Positions 52,232 through 62,534 of a stretch of DNA of 64,000 bases are shown one piece after another. The stretch comes from an uncultured Pelagibacteraceae bacterium (GTDB taxonomy: Bacteria > Pseudomonadota > Alphaproteobacteria > Pelagibacterales > Pelagibacteraceae), in assembly GCA_902559305.1 (NCBI GenBank), contig CACEHK010000001.1, forward strand, positions 99,276 through 163,275, read 5' to 3'. How positions within the stretch are numbered: position 1 is the first letter of the stretch; every line of letters begins with the position of its first letter. The notes under the pieces were generated by a model. It was given only the letters and a program-made list of their open reading frames with translations. It was not told the DNA's origin and made no database searches. The position numbers and the translations under genes are program-made.

Positions 52232-53641
52232 TTAATCTAGTTTAACACCAATTGATCTTTTTTGGTTTTGATTATTATAAACTACAATTTCAATTGTTTT
52301 GTCTGAACTTTTTAGTGCGAGATTAACAATATTTTTAAGGTCTCCAATTGTTTTGATTTTCTTTTTCTGTGCTTCAACGATAATATTGTTTACATTTAAA
52401 TAATTAATTGGACTGTCTATTTCCATTTTTGTTATTACAGCTCCTGTTATTCCTTTTGGAAGCTTTCGTAATTCTATATCTTTATTGGTTAGCGCTCTAA
52501 CATCTATTTTTAAACCTTCTATCTTTAATGTTTTGGGAGCTTCTGCTTTTTTAATATTAAAATCTTCTGAAGTTTCTAATCTGCCAAGTTTAATTTTTTT
52601 TGTTACCTCTCTTTTGCTTCTCCAAATTCTTACATCTACTGTTTTTCCAACTTCTGTTTGTGCAACTATCAAAGGTAATTCTTTCATTTCATTAATTAAT
52701 TTTCCATCAAATTCTAAAATTATATCACCAGCTTTAATTCCCCCTTTTTCAGACGGACTTCCATCAGCAACACTAACGACTAAGGCTCCCATTGGTTTTT
52801 TGAGTTTCTCAACATCTGCTATTTCTTTAGTAACTACTTGAATTCTCACTCCTAACCAACCTCTTTTTGTTTCACCATATTTAATTAATTGGTCAATAAC
52901 TATTTTTGCATTGTTAGAAGGAATTGAAAATCCTATTCCTATTGAACCTGATTGTCCTAATATTGCAGTATTGATTCCAATTACATCTCCATCCATATTA
53001 AATAAAGGTCCGCCTGAATTCCCTTGGTTAATTGAAGCATCTGTTTGAATAAAATCTTCATATCTTGACATACCAATATTCCTATTTCTTGCAGAAATAA
53101 TTCCCGATGTAACGGTTCCACCTAAACCAAAAGGGTTTCCTATTGCAATAACCCAATCTCCAATTCTTGCCTTGTCAGAATCACCAAGTTTAACTGGTTT
53201 AAATTTTTCCTCAGATTTAATTTGTAAAACTGCAATATCTGACAATGGGTCAGTACCAATGATTGTTGCTTCATATTCTTCATTTCCATTTACTCTTACT
53301 AAAATATCTTCAGCGCCTTGGATAACATGGTTATTTGTAATCACTATCCCCTTTGTATCAATTATGAATCCAGATCCTAGAGCGCTTGCTTTCCTTTGTT
53401 GTGGTGTACCAAAATCTTTAAACATATCTTCAAATGGTGATCCTGGAGGAAATTCAAATCCAGGAAATGGATTACTTTTTGTTGTAATTGTTTGGGTTGT
53501 TGAAATGTTTACTACAGATGGCATCAATTTTTCAGCTAAATCTGCAAAAGAACTTGGAAGATCTTTTGCATTTCCTTCTATGTTAAAAGTTAAATAGAAA
53601 AAGATAAGAAATGAGAAAAATTTTTTAGATTTAAATACCAT
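52232..53641 (-). CDS. degP: DegP/Do-family periplasmic serine protease
   Basis: GSGFIIDTKGIVITNNHVI, GNSGGPLFN, PDZ domain. Confidence 0.94.
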   Translation of the reverse strand: MVFKSKKFFSFLIFFYLTFNIEGNAKDLPSSFADLAEKLMPSVVNISTTQTITTKSNPFPGFEFPPGSPFEDMFKDFGTPQQRKASALGSGFIIDTKGIVITNNHVIQGAEDILVRVNGNEEYEATIIGTDPLSDIAVLQIKSEEKFKPVKLGDSDKARIGDWVIAIGNPFGLGGTVTSGIISARNRNIGMSRYEDFIQTDASINQGNSGGPLFNMDGDVIGINTAILGQSGSIGIGFSIPSNNAKIVIDQLIKYGETKRGWLGVRIQVVTKEIADVEKLKKPMGALVVSVADGSPSEKGGIKAGDIILEFDGKLINEMKELPLIVAQTEVGKTVDVRIWRSKREVTKKIKLGRLETSEDFNIKKAEAPKTLKIEGLKIDVRALTNKDIELRKLPKGITGAVITKMEIDSPINYLNVNNIIVEAQKKKIKTIGDLKNIVNLALKSSDKTIEIVVYNNQNQKRSIGVKLD

Positions 53642-53825
53642 TTTTTTTCATATACCAAATTATAATAAATCCAATTATTGCAAAAATTAGACCACCTATT
53701 CTTAATTGACTATTTTTTGCATCTTTGGCTTTAAGTAAAATACTTTTCATTTTTGATGGAAATAAGGCATATATAATTCCCTCTATAAAAAAGAATAGAC
53801 CAAGAGCTATGATCAGTTCCCTCAT
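53631..53825 (-). CDS. DUF2065 family small membrane protein
   Basis: 64 aa, two TM, downstream of hflC as is typical. Confidence 0.8.
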   Translation of the reverse strand: MRELIIALGLFFFIEGIIYALFPSKMKSILLKAKDAKNSQLRIGGLIFAIIGFIIIWYMKKNGI

Positions 53826-53835
53826 TGTTTAGATA

Positions 53836-54705
53836 TTAATCTGTTTTAGGTTTTATATTTCCAAAAAATTTAAAAAATTCACTGTCAGGAGATAGTATCA
53901 AAGATGTTTCTCCTCCAATTAAAGCTTTTTCGTAAGCTTGCATTGCTCTATAAAATGCAAAAAATTCAGGATCTTGTCCAAAGGCGTCTGCAAATATTTT
54001 ATTTCTCTGTCCATCACCCTCACCTTTCATGATTTGAGATTCTTTTTCAGCTTCTGCCAATATTACTGTTACTTCTTTATCTGCTGTTGATGTTATTGTA
54101 ATTGCCATTTCTGCACCTTTGGCTCTAAATTCTTTGGCTTCTCTTTCCCTTTCAGTTTGCATTCTTCTGTAAATCGCTTCACTATTCGCTGGCGGTAGAT
54201 CGGCTCTTTTAATTCTTACATCTACAATTTTAATACCAAATTTTTCAGCTTCATTATTTACTCCGTCTTGAATAAGTGACATTTGTTTTGTTCTATCTTC
54301 TGATAATAAAGTTTGTAACCTTTGTGTTCCTAGAACGCTTCTAATTCTTGAGTTTATAATTGTTGATAAACGTGATCTGGCAACTCTTTCATTTCCTACT
54401 GAAATATAGAATTTTAGTGGATCAGTTATCTGGAATCTAGCAAAAGCATCAACTATTAATCTTTTTTGATCTGATGCGATTACTTCTTCAGGTGGAGCAT
54501 CTAAGTTTAATATTCTTTTATCTAAAAAAACAACATTTTGAATAAAAGGAATTTTAAAATTAATACCTGGTTTGCTTATAATTCTTTTTGGATCACCAAA
54601 CTGCAGAACAATTGCTTGATTAATTTCTTTAACTATAAATATAGAGAAAAAAGCTGTTGCAGCTAAAATAACAATTATTGGTAGTAAAATTTTTCCTGCT
54701 TTCAT
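53836..54705 (-). CDS. hflC: Protease modulator HflC
   Basis: SPFH domain, INQAIVLQFGDPKRII, RSRLSTIINSRIRSVLG. Confidence 0.93.
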   Translation of the reverse strand: MKAGKILLPIIVILAATAFFSIFIVKEINQAIVLQFGDPKRIISKPGINFKIPFIQNVVFLDKRILNLDAPPEEVIASDQKRLIVDAFARFQITDPLKFYISVGNERVARSRLSTIINSRIRSVLGTQRLQTLLSEDRTKQMSLIQDGVNNEAEKFGIKIVDVRIKRADLPPANSEAIYRRMQTEREREAKEFRAKGAEMAITITSTADKEVTVILAEAEKESQIMKGEGDGQRNKIFADAFGQDPEFFAFYRAMQAYEKALIGGETSLILSPDSEFFKFFGNIKPKTD

Positions 54706-55794
54706 CTAATTAACCTTTTTTTTAAGTTCTGGTAGAGGCAGATAAGGAACAACTCCTGATCCTGCGTTCTTTTCAATAATTACTTTGTCTATATCTGCTA
54801 AAACTTTCTCCATGGTCTCAAGATACATTCTTTCTTGCGTTACTTCTTTTGCATTTTTGTACTCATTATAAATTGATAAAAATCTACTAGCTTCACCTTC
54901 TGCTTTTGCAACAACTTCTTTTTTATAAGCTTCTGCTGCTTGCAAAATTTTTGCAGCTTCACCACGTGCTCTTGGTATTACATCGTTTGCATATGCTTGA
55001 GCTTCGTTTTTAGATCTTTCCATATCTGCTCTTGCTGCTTGTACATCCCTAAATGCATCAATTACTTGATCTGGTGGATCAGCTTTTTGCGTTTGAACCT
55101 GCGTAACCTGTATTCCTGAATTATATTCGTCTAGAATATTTTGAATTATTTGTTGTGTATCGATCTCTATTTTTGATCTTCCTTCAGTTAAAATAGGCTG
55201 AATATTTGAACGAGCAATGACTTCTCTCATTGCAGTTTCTGCTGCAGCTTTTACGGTTCCCTCTGGATCTTGAATTTTAAATAAAAAATTTCCAGCATCT
55301 TTAATTACCCAAAATACTGAAAAGTCTATATTTACAATATTTTCATCTCCAGTTAACATTAAGCTTTCTTCTGGAACATCTGCTACTCCACTTGAACCAA
55401 AACCGCTATCTCTTTCTGATCTAAAGCCAATATCCATTCTATTTACCTTCGTAACTTTAGGAGTTAGAACACTTTCAACTGGAAACGGTATGTGATAATT
55501 TAATCCTGGTTGAGTTGTCTTTACAAACTTTCCAAATCTTAATACAACGCCTTGTTCGTCTGGCAAGACTCTGTATAAACCACTTAAAGCCCAAATTATT
55601 AATAAAATTATCAAACCTAAAACTATTGGTTTTCCTCCAGAAGTGCTCCCACCTGGAATAAATCTTTTAATTTTTTCTTGAATATTTTTTACAATTTCAT
55701 CTATATCGGGTGGTGTTGGCCCTCTTCTAAAGCCATCACCGTTTCCACCTCCTGGTGGAGTTCCCCACGGGCTTTGATTTTTAAAATCACTCAT
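54706..55794 (-). CDS. hflK: Protease modulator HflK
   Basis: SPFH domain, PDEQGVVLRFGKFVKTTQPGLNYHIPFPVE. Confidence 0.94.
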   Translation of the reverse strand: MSDFKNQSPWGTPPGGGNGDGFRRGPTPPDIDEIVKNIQEKIKRFIPGGSTSGGKPIVLGLIILLIIWALSGLYRVLPDEQGVVLRFGKFVKTTQPGLNYHIPFPVESVLTPKVTKVNRMDIGFRSERDSGFGSSGVADVPEESLMLTGDENIVNIDFSVFWVIKDAGNFLFKIQDPEGTVKAAAETAMREVIARSNIQPILTEGRSKIEIDTQQIIQNILDEYNSGIQVTQVQTQKADPPDQVIDAFRDVQAARADMERSKNEAQAYANDVIPRARGEAAKILQAAEAYKKEVVAKAEGEASRFLSIYNEYKNAKEVTQERMYLETMEKVLADIDKVIIEKNAGSGVVPYLPLPELKKKVN

Positions 55795-55845
55795 ATGACA
55801 ATCTATATAGTGTCTTTATCAGGAAAAACAAGGTAAGTTGAATTA

Positions 55846-56637
55846 ATGGATACAAAACCGCGACAAAAATCCTTTGAAAAAAACCCCATTAATGGAACAA
55901 AATTTACAATTGCTATATCAAGCGCAAAAGGAGGAGTTGGAAAATCTACATTTGCTACAAATATTGCAATTGGATTAAAAAAAATAGGATGCAAAGTAGG
56001 AATATTAGATGCAGATATTTACGGTCCTTCATTGCCAAAATTATTTTCAATAAATGATAAACCAAATAGCGATGGAAAAACTTTAAATCCAATTTTGAAA
56101 TATGACATTCAGTGTATGTCAATTGGTTTTTTAACTGAGGAACAAACTCCAATGATTTGGAGAGGGCCAATGGTAACAAGCGCAATAAAAACGTTTACGC
56201 AAAAAGTAGCATGGAAGGACTTAGATTTTATTATTGTAGATATGCCACCAGGAACTGGTGATACTCAGCTTACATTTTCACAAGAAATAAAAATGGATGG
56301 TGTAATTATTATTTCTACGCCTCAACAAATTGCATTACAAGATGTTAAAAGAGGAATAAGAATGTTTGATAAACTTGGTGTAAAAATTATAGGTTTAATT
56401 GATAATATGAGTTACTTCATTGGTGATGATGGAAAAAAATATCCAATTTTTGGAGAAGGGGGAGTAAAAAAAACTGCAGATGAATTTAAAAAAGAGTTTT
56501 TAGGAGAAATACCAATTAACCCAGAAGTTGGTAAATTAGGAGATCAAGGAACTCCAATTGTTGAAAGCAAACCAGATCATGAGATTTCAAAAATATATAT
56601 TAATTTAGCAGAGAAAATCAAATCAACTTATCTTTAA
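55846..56637 (+). CDS. mrp: Mrp/ApbC-family P-loop ATPase (short form)
   Basis: [43 protein letters not shown]. Confidence 0.93.
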   Translation: MDTKPRQKSFEKNPINGTKFTIAISSAKGGVGKSTFATNIAIGLKKIGCKVGILDADIYGPSLPKLFSINDKPNSDGKTLNPILKYDIQCMSIGFLTEEQTPMIWRGPMVTSAIKTFTQKVAWKDLDFIIVDMPPGTGDTQLTFSQEIKMDGVIIISTPQQIALQDVKRGIRMFDKLGVKIIGLIDNMSYFIGDDGKKYPIFGEGGVKKTADEFKKEFLGEIPINPEVGKLGDQGTPIVESKPDHEISKIYINLAEKIKSTYL

Positions 56638-57565
56638 GACCAAAAGCAGTCATTAATTCATTCCATTCTCTTTTTGATAAACCTGACTGATCTAAGCTGA
56701 CCTCTTCACCTTTGATTAATTTTTGTAATATAATTTTTCCCTTTGCTGAAACTTCTGTGCCACCGACTCTGTAATCCATGAATGCTTCATAAGTAATTGG
56801 AACCCATTTTTTTAGTGTATCTAACATTGCATCTGCATAAGTTCTTATTTCATACTGAGCATGATGGTCTGCTCTTAATCTTAAAAAGTTCATTAGATTG
56901 AGCAAATCAGTTTTCCAGTACCATTGAGTATAAGTATTTAAAGTTAAATTCATCCTAGCAAGTTCCCTAGCTAGGCCAATTTCTTTTTCATCTATAACAG
57001 AACCATCATAACGTTCGTTAAGCATCATTTCATAATTATTATAAGTTTGTTCCGCATCATTTTTTAAAAGATCCAAAACTTTTTTGGCTTGCTCGCCTTG
57101 GAGCACATCTCCTCTTCCCTGTCTATTGCTTTGAGATTGAGCTGCTAGATTTTCTGTTTTGGGCAAATAAAACTCTTTATCTAAAATTGAATATCTTGCG
57201 GAGTATTCGTTGACATTTGCTGTTCTATGTCTGATCCATTGCCTTGCTATAAAGATGGGTAACTTTACATGATATTTTATTTCACACATTTCAAATGGGG
57301 TACTATGCCAATGTCTCATCAAATATTTTATTAGACCTGCGTCGGTTGAAACTTTTTTTGTACCTTTTCCATAAGAAACTCTTGCTGCCTGAACAATAGA
57401 TGTATCATTCCCCATATAATCAACTACCCTTATAAAACCATGATCCAGGATGGGCATTGCTTCATAAAGAATTTTTTCAAGATTAGGTGCAGTAACTCTT
57501 TTTGTTGAAGTTTCTTGGTTTTGTTGCTCTTTAATCTCTTGTTCTTGTTCTTTAGTTAATTTCAT
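56618..57565 (-). CDS. thyX: Flavin-dependent thymidylate synthase
   Basis: [15 protein letters not shown] ThyX motif. Confidence 0.96.
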   Translation of the reverse strand: MKLTKEQEQEIKEQQNQETSTKRVTAPNLEKILYEAMPILDHGFIRVVDYMGNDTSIVQAARVSYGKGTKKVSTDAGLIKYLMRHWHSTPFEMCEIKYHVKLPIFIARQWIRHRTANVNEYSARYSILDKEFYLPKTENLAAQSQSNRQGRGDVLQGEQAKKVLDLLKNDAEQTYNNYEMMLNERYDGSVIDEKEIGLARELARMNLTLNTYTQWYWKTDLLNLMNFLRLRADHHAQYEIRTYADAMLDTLKKWVPITYEAFMDYRVGGTEVSAKGKIILQKLIKGEEVSLDQSGLSKREWNELMTAFGLKDKLI

Positions 57566-57604
57566 GAATAAAATATTGAATCTATTAATTTTACTTTTAT
57601 ATTA

Positions 57605-57870
57605 ATAATGTTGGTTTTCCAACTACGACGATAAACGAATTTCGTAATAAGCATTGCGGACGTGGGGGCAGTACCCACCACCTCCACCATTTTCAACTTA
57701 TGGGGGTGAACCAGAATCGACGAGTGTCTAAAAGTTATTCTTTCGTTCGGTATTGTTCCACCGTAATGGGCTAAATTATAAATGCTAACGAAAGTTACGC
57801 AATTGCAGCTTAATTAATTTATTAATTAAGTTACGGGGTTTGGGGCACCTGGCAACAGAACGCCCCTTAA
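57605..57870 (+). ncRNA. ssrA: Circularly permuted two-piece tmRNA gene; acceptor piece ends CCA at 57689, coding piece begins about 57702, tag ANESYAIAA-stop at 57784-57813
   Basis: GTGGG-GGCAGTA-CCCAC T-arm then CACCTCC-ACCA; downstream GGGGGTGAACCAGAATCGACGAG; acceptor stem GGGGGUG/CACCUCC pairs with a G3-U70 wobble; tag reading frame GCT AAC GAA AGT TAC GCA ATT GCA GCT TAA. Outer boundaries approximate. Confidence 0.93.
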
Positions 57871-57893
57871 AAAATTTTACATTATATAATTTT

Positions 57894-57979
57894 TGGTGCG
57901 GTCAGAGAGATTTGAACTCTCATGGGCTAAGCCCACACGGCCCTCAACCGTGCCTGTCTACCAATTTCAGCATGACCGC
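57894..57979 (-). tRNA. tRNA-Leu (anticodon GAG), CCA encoded
   Basis: Minus strand GCGGTCATGCTGAAATTGGTAGACAGGCACGGTTGAGGGCCGTG...GAGAGTTCAAATCTCTCTGACCGCACCA; acceptor stem GCGGTCA/TGACCGC; long variable arm. Confidence 0.95.
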
Positions 57980-58035
57980 ATTTATGCGTCAGAATAAATT
58001 AATGACAATTCAATTTCAAGTTGGTAAGTTTTAAT

Positions 58036-59025
58036 ATGGAAGCTAATATAGAGATAAAAAAAGCAACTGATCCAATATATCGAAAAGTATCAAAAACTAT
58101 TCCAGAAATTGAATGGGCAATTCATGCTCCTTATATTTATAAAATTAATAAACTTAAAAAAGAAAAAAATGCAGTAATTCTTGCTCATAATTATCAAACA
58201 CCAGAAATATATCATGGTATTGCAGATTTTTCAGCAGACTCTCTAGCTCTAGCTATTGAAGCAGCAAAAACAAAAGCAGACATTATTGTGATGTGTGGAG
58301 TTCATTTTATGGCTGAAACTGCAAAACTAATGAGTCCCAAAAAAAAGGTTCTTCTTCCAGATATGAATGCAGGATGTTCTCTGTCATCATCAATCACAGG
58401 AAATGATGTTAGAAATTTAAAAAAAAAATATCCAGGAGTTCCGGTAGTTTCTTACGTTAACACCTCTGCTGAGGTAAAGTCTGAAACTGATGTATGTTGC
58501 ACATCTGCTAATGCTGTAAAAATTGTAGAATCATTAGGAGCAAAAAAAGTTATTTTTTTACCAGATGACTTTTTAGCAAAATACGTTGCATCTAAAACAG
58601 ATGTTGAAATTATTTCCTGGAAAGGAACATGTGAAGTTCACGAACAATTTAATGATGAAGAAATAAGAGAAATTAGACAAAATAATCCAGGTATTAAAAT
58701 AATAGCTCACCCAGAGTGTCCTCCCGATGTTATAAAGGCTAGTGATTTTGCTGGATCAACAAGCGGCATGATAAAGTATGTTAAAGATAACCAACCTGAA
58801 AAAGTTATGATGGTTACTGAGTGTTCCATGAGTGATAATGTTCAAATTGATAATCCAAATGTAAAATTTATACGTCCTTGTAATTTATGTCCTCATATGA
58901 AAAAAATAACATTACCAAAGGTATTAAATTGTTTGGAAAACGAAACTAATGAATTAATAATGGATAAAGAAACTATAGAAAAAGCTAGAAAGTCTGTAGA
59001 AAGAATGGCAGAGATAGGCAGATAA
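58036..59025 (+). CDS. nadA: Quinolinate synthase
   Basis: ILAHNYQTPEI, CGVHFMAETAK, CTSANAVKIV, RPCNLCPHMKKI; ATG at 58036 preferred over TTG 58021. Confidence 0.95.
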   Translation: MEANIEIKKATDPIYRKVSKTIPEIEWAIHAPYIYKINKLKKEKNAVILAHNYQTPEIYHGIADFSADSLALAIEAAKTKADIIVMCGVHFMAETAKLMSPKKKVLLPDMNAGCSLSSSITGNDVRNLKKKYPGVPVVSYVNTSAEVKSETDVCCTSANAVKIVESLGAKKVIFLPDDFLAKYVASKTDVEIISWKGTCEVHEQFNDEEIREIRQNNPGIKIIAHPECPPDVIKASDFAGSTSGMIKYVKDNQPEKVMMVTECSMSDNVQIDNPNVKFIRPCNLCPHMKKITLPKVLNCLENETNELIMDKETIEKARKSVERMAEIGR

Positions 59026-59030
59026 AATCT

Positions 59031-59867
59031 GTGCCAAAAATTAAATTAAGTAATAATTTTATTAAAAAAGTTTGTAGAGTTGCTTTAAATGAAGACCTGT
59101 ATCCCTCTGGAGACATTACCTCAAACCTATTAAGAAATAATATTAAAAAAAAAACGAAGCTAATATCAAACCAAGCAGGAATAATAGGAGGTTTGGAGTT
59201 TGCAAAAAAAACTTTTAAATTAATTGACAAAAAAATTAATATTAAAATAAAAAAGAAAGAAGGGTCTAAAATAAAAAAAGGAGATTTAATAGCAATAATT
59301 GAAGGTAATATTAAAAATATATTAATTGGTGAAAGAGTTGCCTTAAATTTTTTATCTCATATTTCAGGTATAGCTACCATAACAAACAGTTTTGTTAAAA
59401 AAGTAAATAAAAAGTCAAAAATCTGTTGTACTAGAAAAACAATTCCAAATTTAAGAGTCATACAAAAATATGCTGTTAAAATTGGTGGAGGTGAAAATCA
59501 CAGATTTAATTTAAGTGATGAATTTTTAATTAAAGACAATCATATAGCTGCAAATAAAAATATTAGAGAAATAATAAAAAAAGCAATTAAATCTAAAAAA
59601 GGGAAAACAATCACAGTAGAAATCGATAATCTAACCCAACTAAGAAAAATTATGGGTTTAAAATTTGACAGAATTTTATTTGATAACATGAACTATAAAA
59701 GTTTAAAAAAAGGTATAAAACTATCAAAAAAATTTTATGAAACTGAGGCCTCAGGAGGTATTACTTTAAAAAATGTTAAAAAAATATCATTAACAGGTGT
59801 AGAAAGAATTTCTATTGGCTCAATTACTCATAGTGCACCATCACTAGACATAAAGCTACAAATCTAA
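59031..59867 (+). CDS. nadC: Nicotinate-nucleotide pyrophosphorylase (carboxylating)
   Basis: GDITSNLL, GERVALNFLSHISGIAT, CTRKTIPNLRVIQKYAVKIGGGENHR; GTG start. Confidence 0.95.
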   Translation: MPKIKLSNNFIKKVCRVALNEDLYPSGDITSNLLRNNIKKKTKLISNQAGIIGGLEFAKKTFKLIDKKINIKIKKKEGSKIKKGDLIAIIEGNIKNILIGERVALNFLSHISGIATITNSFVKKVNKKSKICCTRKTIPNLRVIQKYAVKIGGGENHRFNLSDEFLIKDNHIAANKNIREIIKKAIKSKKGKTITVEIDNLTQLRKIMGLKFDRILFDNMNYKSLKKGIKLSKKFYETEASGGITLKNVKKISLTGVERISIGSITHSAPSLDIKLQI

Positions 59868-59876
59868 GAAAGTAAA

Positions 59877-62534
59877 TTATTTTTTTAATTGTGCTTGCGC
59901 TGCAGCAAGTCTTGCTACAGGAACTCTATATGGAGAACACGAAACATAATCTAAACCTACTTCTGAACAAAAATGAATACTTTTAGGATCCCCTCCATGC
60001 TCACCACATATTCCTAATTTTATATTCTTATTTTGTTTTTTTCCTTTTTCAGTTGCAATTTTAATAAGATCTCCTACGCCTTCATCTACAGATACAAATG
60101 GATCTATGTCAAAAATCTTATTTTCAATATAATCGTTTAGAAATTTACCACTATCATCTCTGCTAATTCCGAATGTTGTCTGTGTTAAATCATTTGTTCC
60201 AAAACTAAAAAATTCAGCATGTTTTGCTATATCCTTTGCTTTGATGGCGGCTCTTGGTAGTTCAATCATAGTTCCAACTAAAAATTTAATCTTTATTTTA
60301 TTTTGATCTTGAACTTTTTTTGCAGTTCTGATTACGAGATCTTTCATAATTTTTATTTCAGCTTCAGTAGACACTAAAGGTATCATTATTTCTGGAAAAG
60401 CTGATTTTATTTTTTTCTTTTTTAATTCTGATAATGCTTCAAAAATTGCTCTGCATTGCATTTCGTAAATTTCAGGAAAAGAGATTCCTAACCTGCACCC
60501 TCTGTGACCAAGCATAGGATTTTGTTCGTGCAATTCACTAATTCTAGACTCAATATCTTTGACACTCAAATCTACTTGATTTGCTACTTCGTTAATTTCT
60601 TTTTCTGTTCTAGGTAGAAACTCATGTAGCGGAGGATCTAATAGTCTTACTGTAACAGGTAAACCGCTCATAATTTTAAATATTTCTAAAAAATCATTTT
60701 TCTGATGTGGTAGAAGCTTATTTAATGCTTTATTTCTATCTTCTGTAGTTTTTGAAAGTATCATTTCTCTGACTGACAAAATTCTTTCTTCATCAAAAAA
60801 CATGTGCTCTGTTCTGCACAGCCCTATTCCTTCTGCTCCAAAATCTCTTGCAGTTTTTGTATCTAAAGGAGTTTCAGAATTCGTTCTTACTTTTAATTTT
60901 CTAAAATTATCTGCCCAACTCATAAGTTTTGAAAAGTCTCCTGAAATTTCAGGTTTTACTTTTGGAACTTCTCCTTGAATAATTCTTCCTGTAGATCCAT
61001 CAATTGTAACTAAATCCCCTTCTTTTATTTCAACAGATGTAGTTTTAAAAATCTTTCTATCATAGTTGATGTCAATTTCGCTTGAACCTGAAACACATGG
61101 CCTCCCCATTCCTCTTGCAACAACTGCTGCATGGCTTGTCATCCCTCCTCTTGAAGTTAATATCCCTTTTGCTGCATGCATTCCATGTATATCTTCTGGA
61201 GAGGTTTCTACTCTGACTAAAATTGTATCTTGCATCATTTCATTAAGTCTTTCAGCTTCATCGGATGAGAAAACAACTTTTCCTGTAGCTGCGCCAGGAG
61301 AAGCAGGCAAACCTTTTGCGATTACGTTTATTTGACTTTTTTCGTCCAGTGTTGGATGTAAAAGTGAATCTAATGAATGAGGATCTATTCTTTTTACAGC
61401 GTCTTTTTTTGAAATTAATTTTTCTTTAACCATATCGACTGCAATCTTAACAGCAGATTTAGCTGTTCTTTTTCCAGATCTTGTCTGCAATATCCAAAGT
61501 TTTTTATTTTCAACCGTAAACTCTACATCTTGCATATCTTTATAATGTTTTTCTAAATGTTTTAAAATTTTCTTTAATTGTCTAAAAATCTTGGGCATCG
61601 ATTCTTGCATAGAGCTTTCTTTAACTTTAGACTCAATTCTAGCTTTTTTTGTTATGTATTGCGGTGTTCTTGTTCCTGCAACAACATCTTCTCCTTGAGC
61701 ATTAATTAAATATTCTCCATAAATTTCGTTAAAACCTGAAGATGGATTTCTTGTAAAAACAACTCCAGTTGCACAATCTTGCCCCATATTTCCAAATACC
61801 ATTAACTGTACGTTAACAGCTGTGCCCCAATCAGATGGTATATGGTTAAGTTTTCTATAAACTTTCGCTCTATTACTCTGCCAAGATAAAAATACTGCAG
61901 ATATTGCCCCTATTAACTGTTCGTTAACATCTTGGGGAAATTCTTTTTTTGTTTTTTCTCTTACAACAGCTTTGAAATCTTGAATTAATCCATCCCAATC
62001 GTTTTCATCTAGATCTGTATCTAATAAAACTCCTTTTGTTAGTTTATAATTTTCAATAAGTTCTTCAAAATTATAGCTTTCAATTCCTAAGACAACATTT
62101 GCATACATTTGAATAAATCTTCTGTAACTATCTTTAGCAAATCTGATGTTTGAAGTTTTTTTAGCAAGTGCAAAAACAGTTTTATCATTCAATCCTAAAT
62201 TTAAAATTGTATCCATCATTCCTGGCATGGAAACTCTTGCACCAGATCTAACAGAAACTAATAGGGGGTTTTTTAAATCTCCAAACTTTTTGCCAGTATC
62301 TTTTTCAATTTTTTTTATTTCAGCTTTTATCTGTTTTAATATTTTTGGATTTAATTTTTTATTATTTCTGTAAAATAGATCACACACCTCGGTGGAAATA
62401 GTAAATCCAGAAGGAACCGGATATCCAAGTCTTCCCATTTCAGCAAGATTTGCACCTTTGCCACCTAAAATTTTTTTTGGAAATCTTAACTTGCTCGTAT
62501 CCTTTGAATTAAAATTATAAACTAATTTTTTCAC
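59877..62534 (-). CDS. ppdK: Pyruvate, phosphate dikinase
   Basis: GGKGANLAEMGRLGYPVPSGFTI, GGMTSHAAVVARGMGRPCV, LGICGEHGGDP. Confidence 0.96.
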   Translation of the reverse strand: MKKLVYNFNSKDTSKLRFPKKILGGKGANLAEMGRLGYPVPSGFTISTEVCDLFYRNNKKLNPKILKQIKAEIKKIEKDTGKKFGDLKNPLLVSVRSGARVSMPGMMDTILNLGLNDKTVFALAKKTSNIRFAKDSYRRFIQMYANVVLGIESYNFEELIENYKLTKGVLLDTDLDENDWDGLIQDFKAVVREKTKKEFPQDVNEQLIGAISAVFLSWQSNRAKVYRKLNHIPSDWGTAVNVQLMVFGNMGQDCATGVVFTRNPSSGFNEIYGEYLINAQGEDVVAGTRTPQYITKKARIESKVKESSMQESMPKIFRQLKKILKHLEKHYKDMQDVEFTVENKKLWILQTRSGKRTAKSAVKIAVDMVKEKLISKKDAVKRIDPHSLDSLLHPTLDEKSQINVIAKGLPASPGAATGKVVFSSDEAERLNEMMQDTILVRVETSPEDIHGMHAAKGILTSRGGMTSHAAVVARGMGRPCVSGSSEIDINYDRKIFKTTSVEIKEGDLVTIDGSTGRIIQGEVPKVKPEISGDFSKLMSWADNFRKLKVRTNSETPLDTKTARDFGAEGIGLCRTEHMFFDEERILSVREMILSKTTEDRNKALNKLLPHQKNDFLEIFKIMSGLPVTVRLLDPPLHEFLPRTEKEINEVANQVDLSVKDIESRISELHEQNPMLGHRGCRLGISFPEIYEMQCRAIFEALSELKKKKIKSAFPEIMIPLVSTEAEIKIMKDLVIRTAKKVQDQNKIKIKFLVGTMIELPRAAIKAKDIAKHAEFFSFGTNDLTQTTFGISRDDSGKFLNDYIENKIFDIDPFVSVDEGVGDLIKIATEKGKKQNKNIKLGICGEHGGDPKSIHFCSEVGLDYVSCSPYRVPVARLAAAQAQLKK

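Noticed and set aside
53172-53597. 141-aa ORF antisense to degP (and similar antisense ORFs at 52485..52841, 45330..45668, 46974..47219, 61066..61335)
   Set aside because: Shadow ORFs opposite strongly supported conserved genes; no recognisable family or SD
57605-57979. ssrA/tRNA-Leu region as an integrative-element attachment site
   Set aside because: No integrase, direct repeat of the tRNA end or foreign genes seen nearby
57840-58034. 64-aa ORF on + strand
   Set aside because: Overlaps the end of ssrA and the tRNA-Leu gene; not coding
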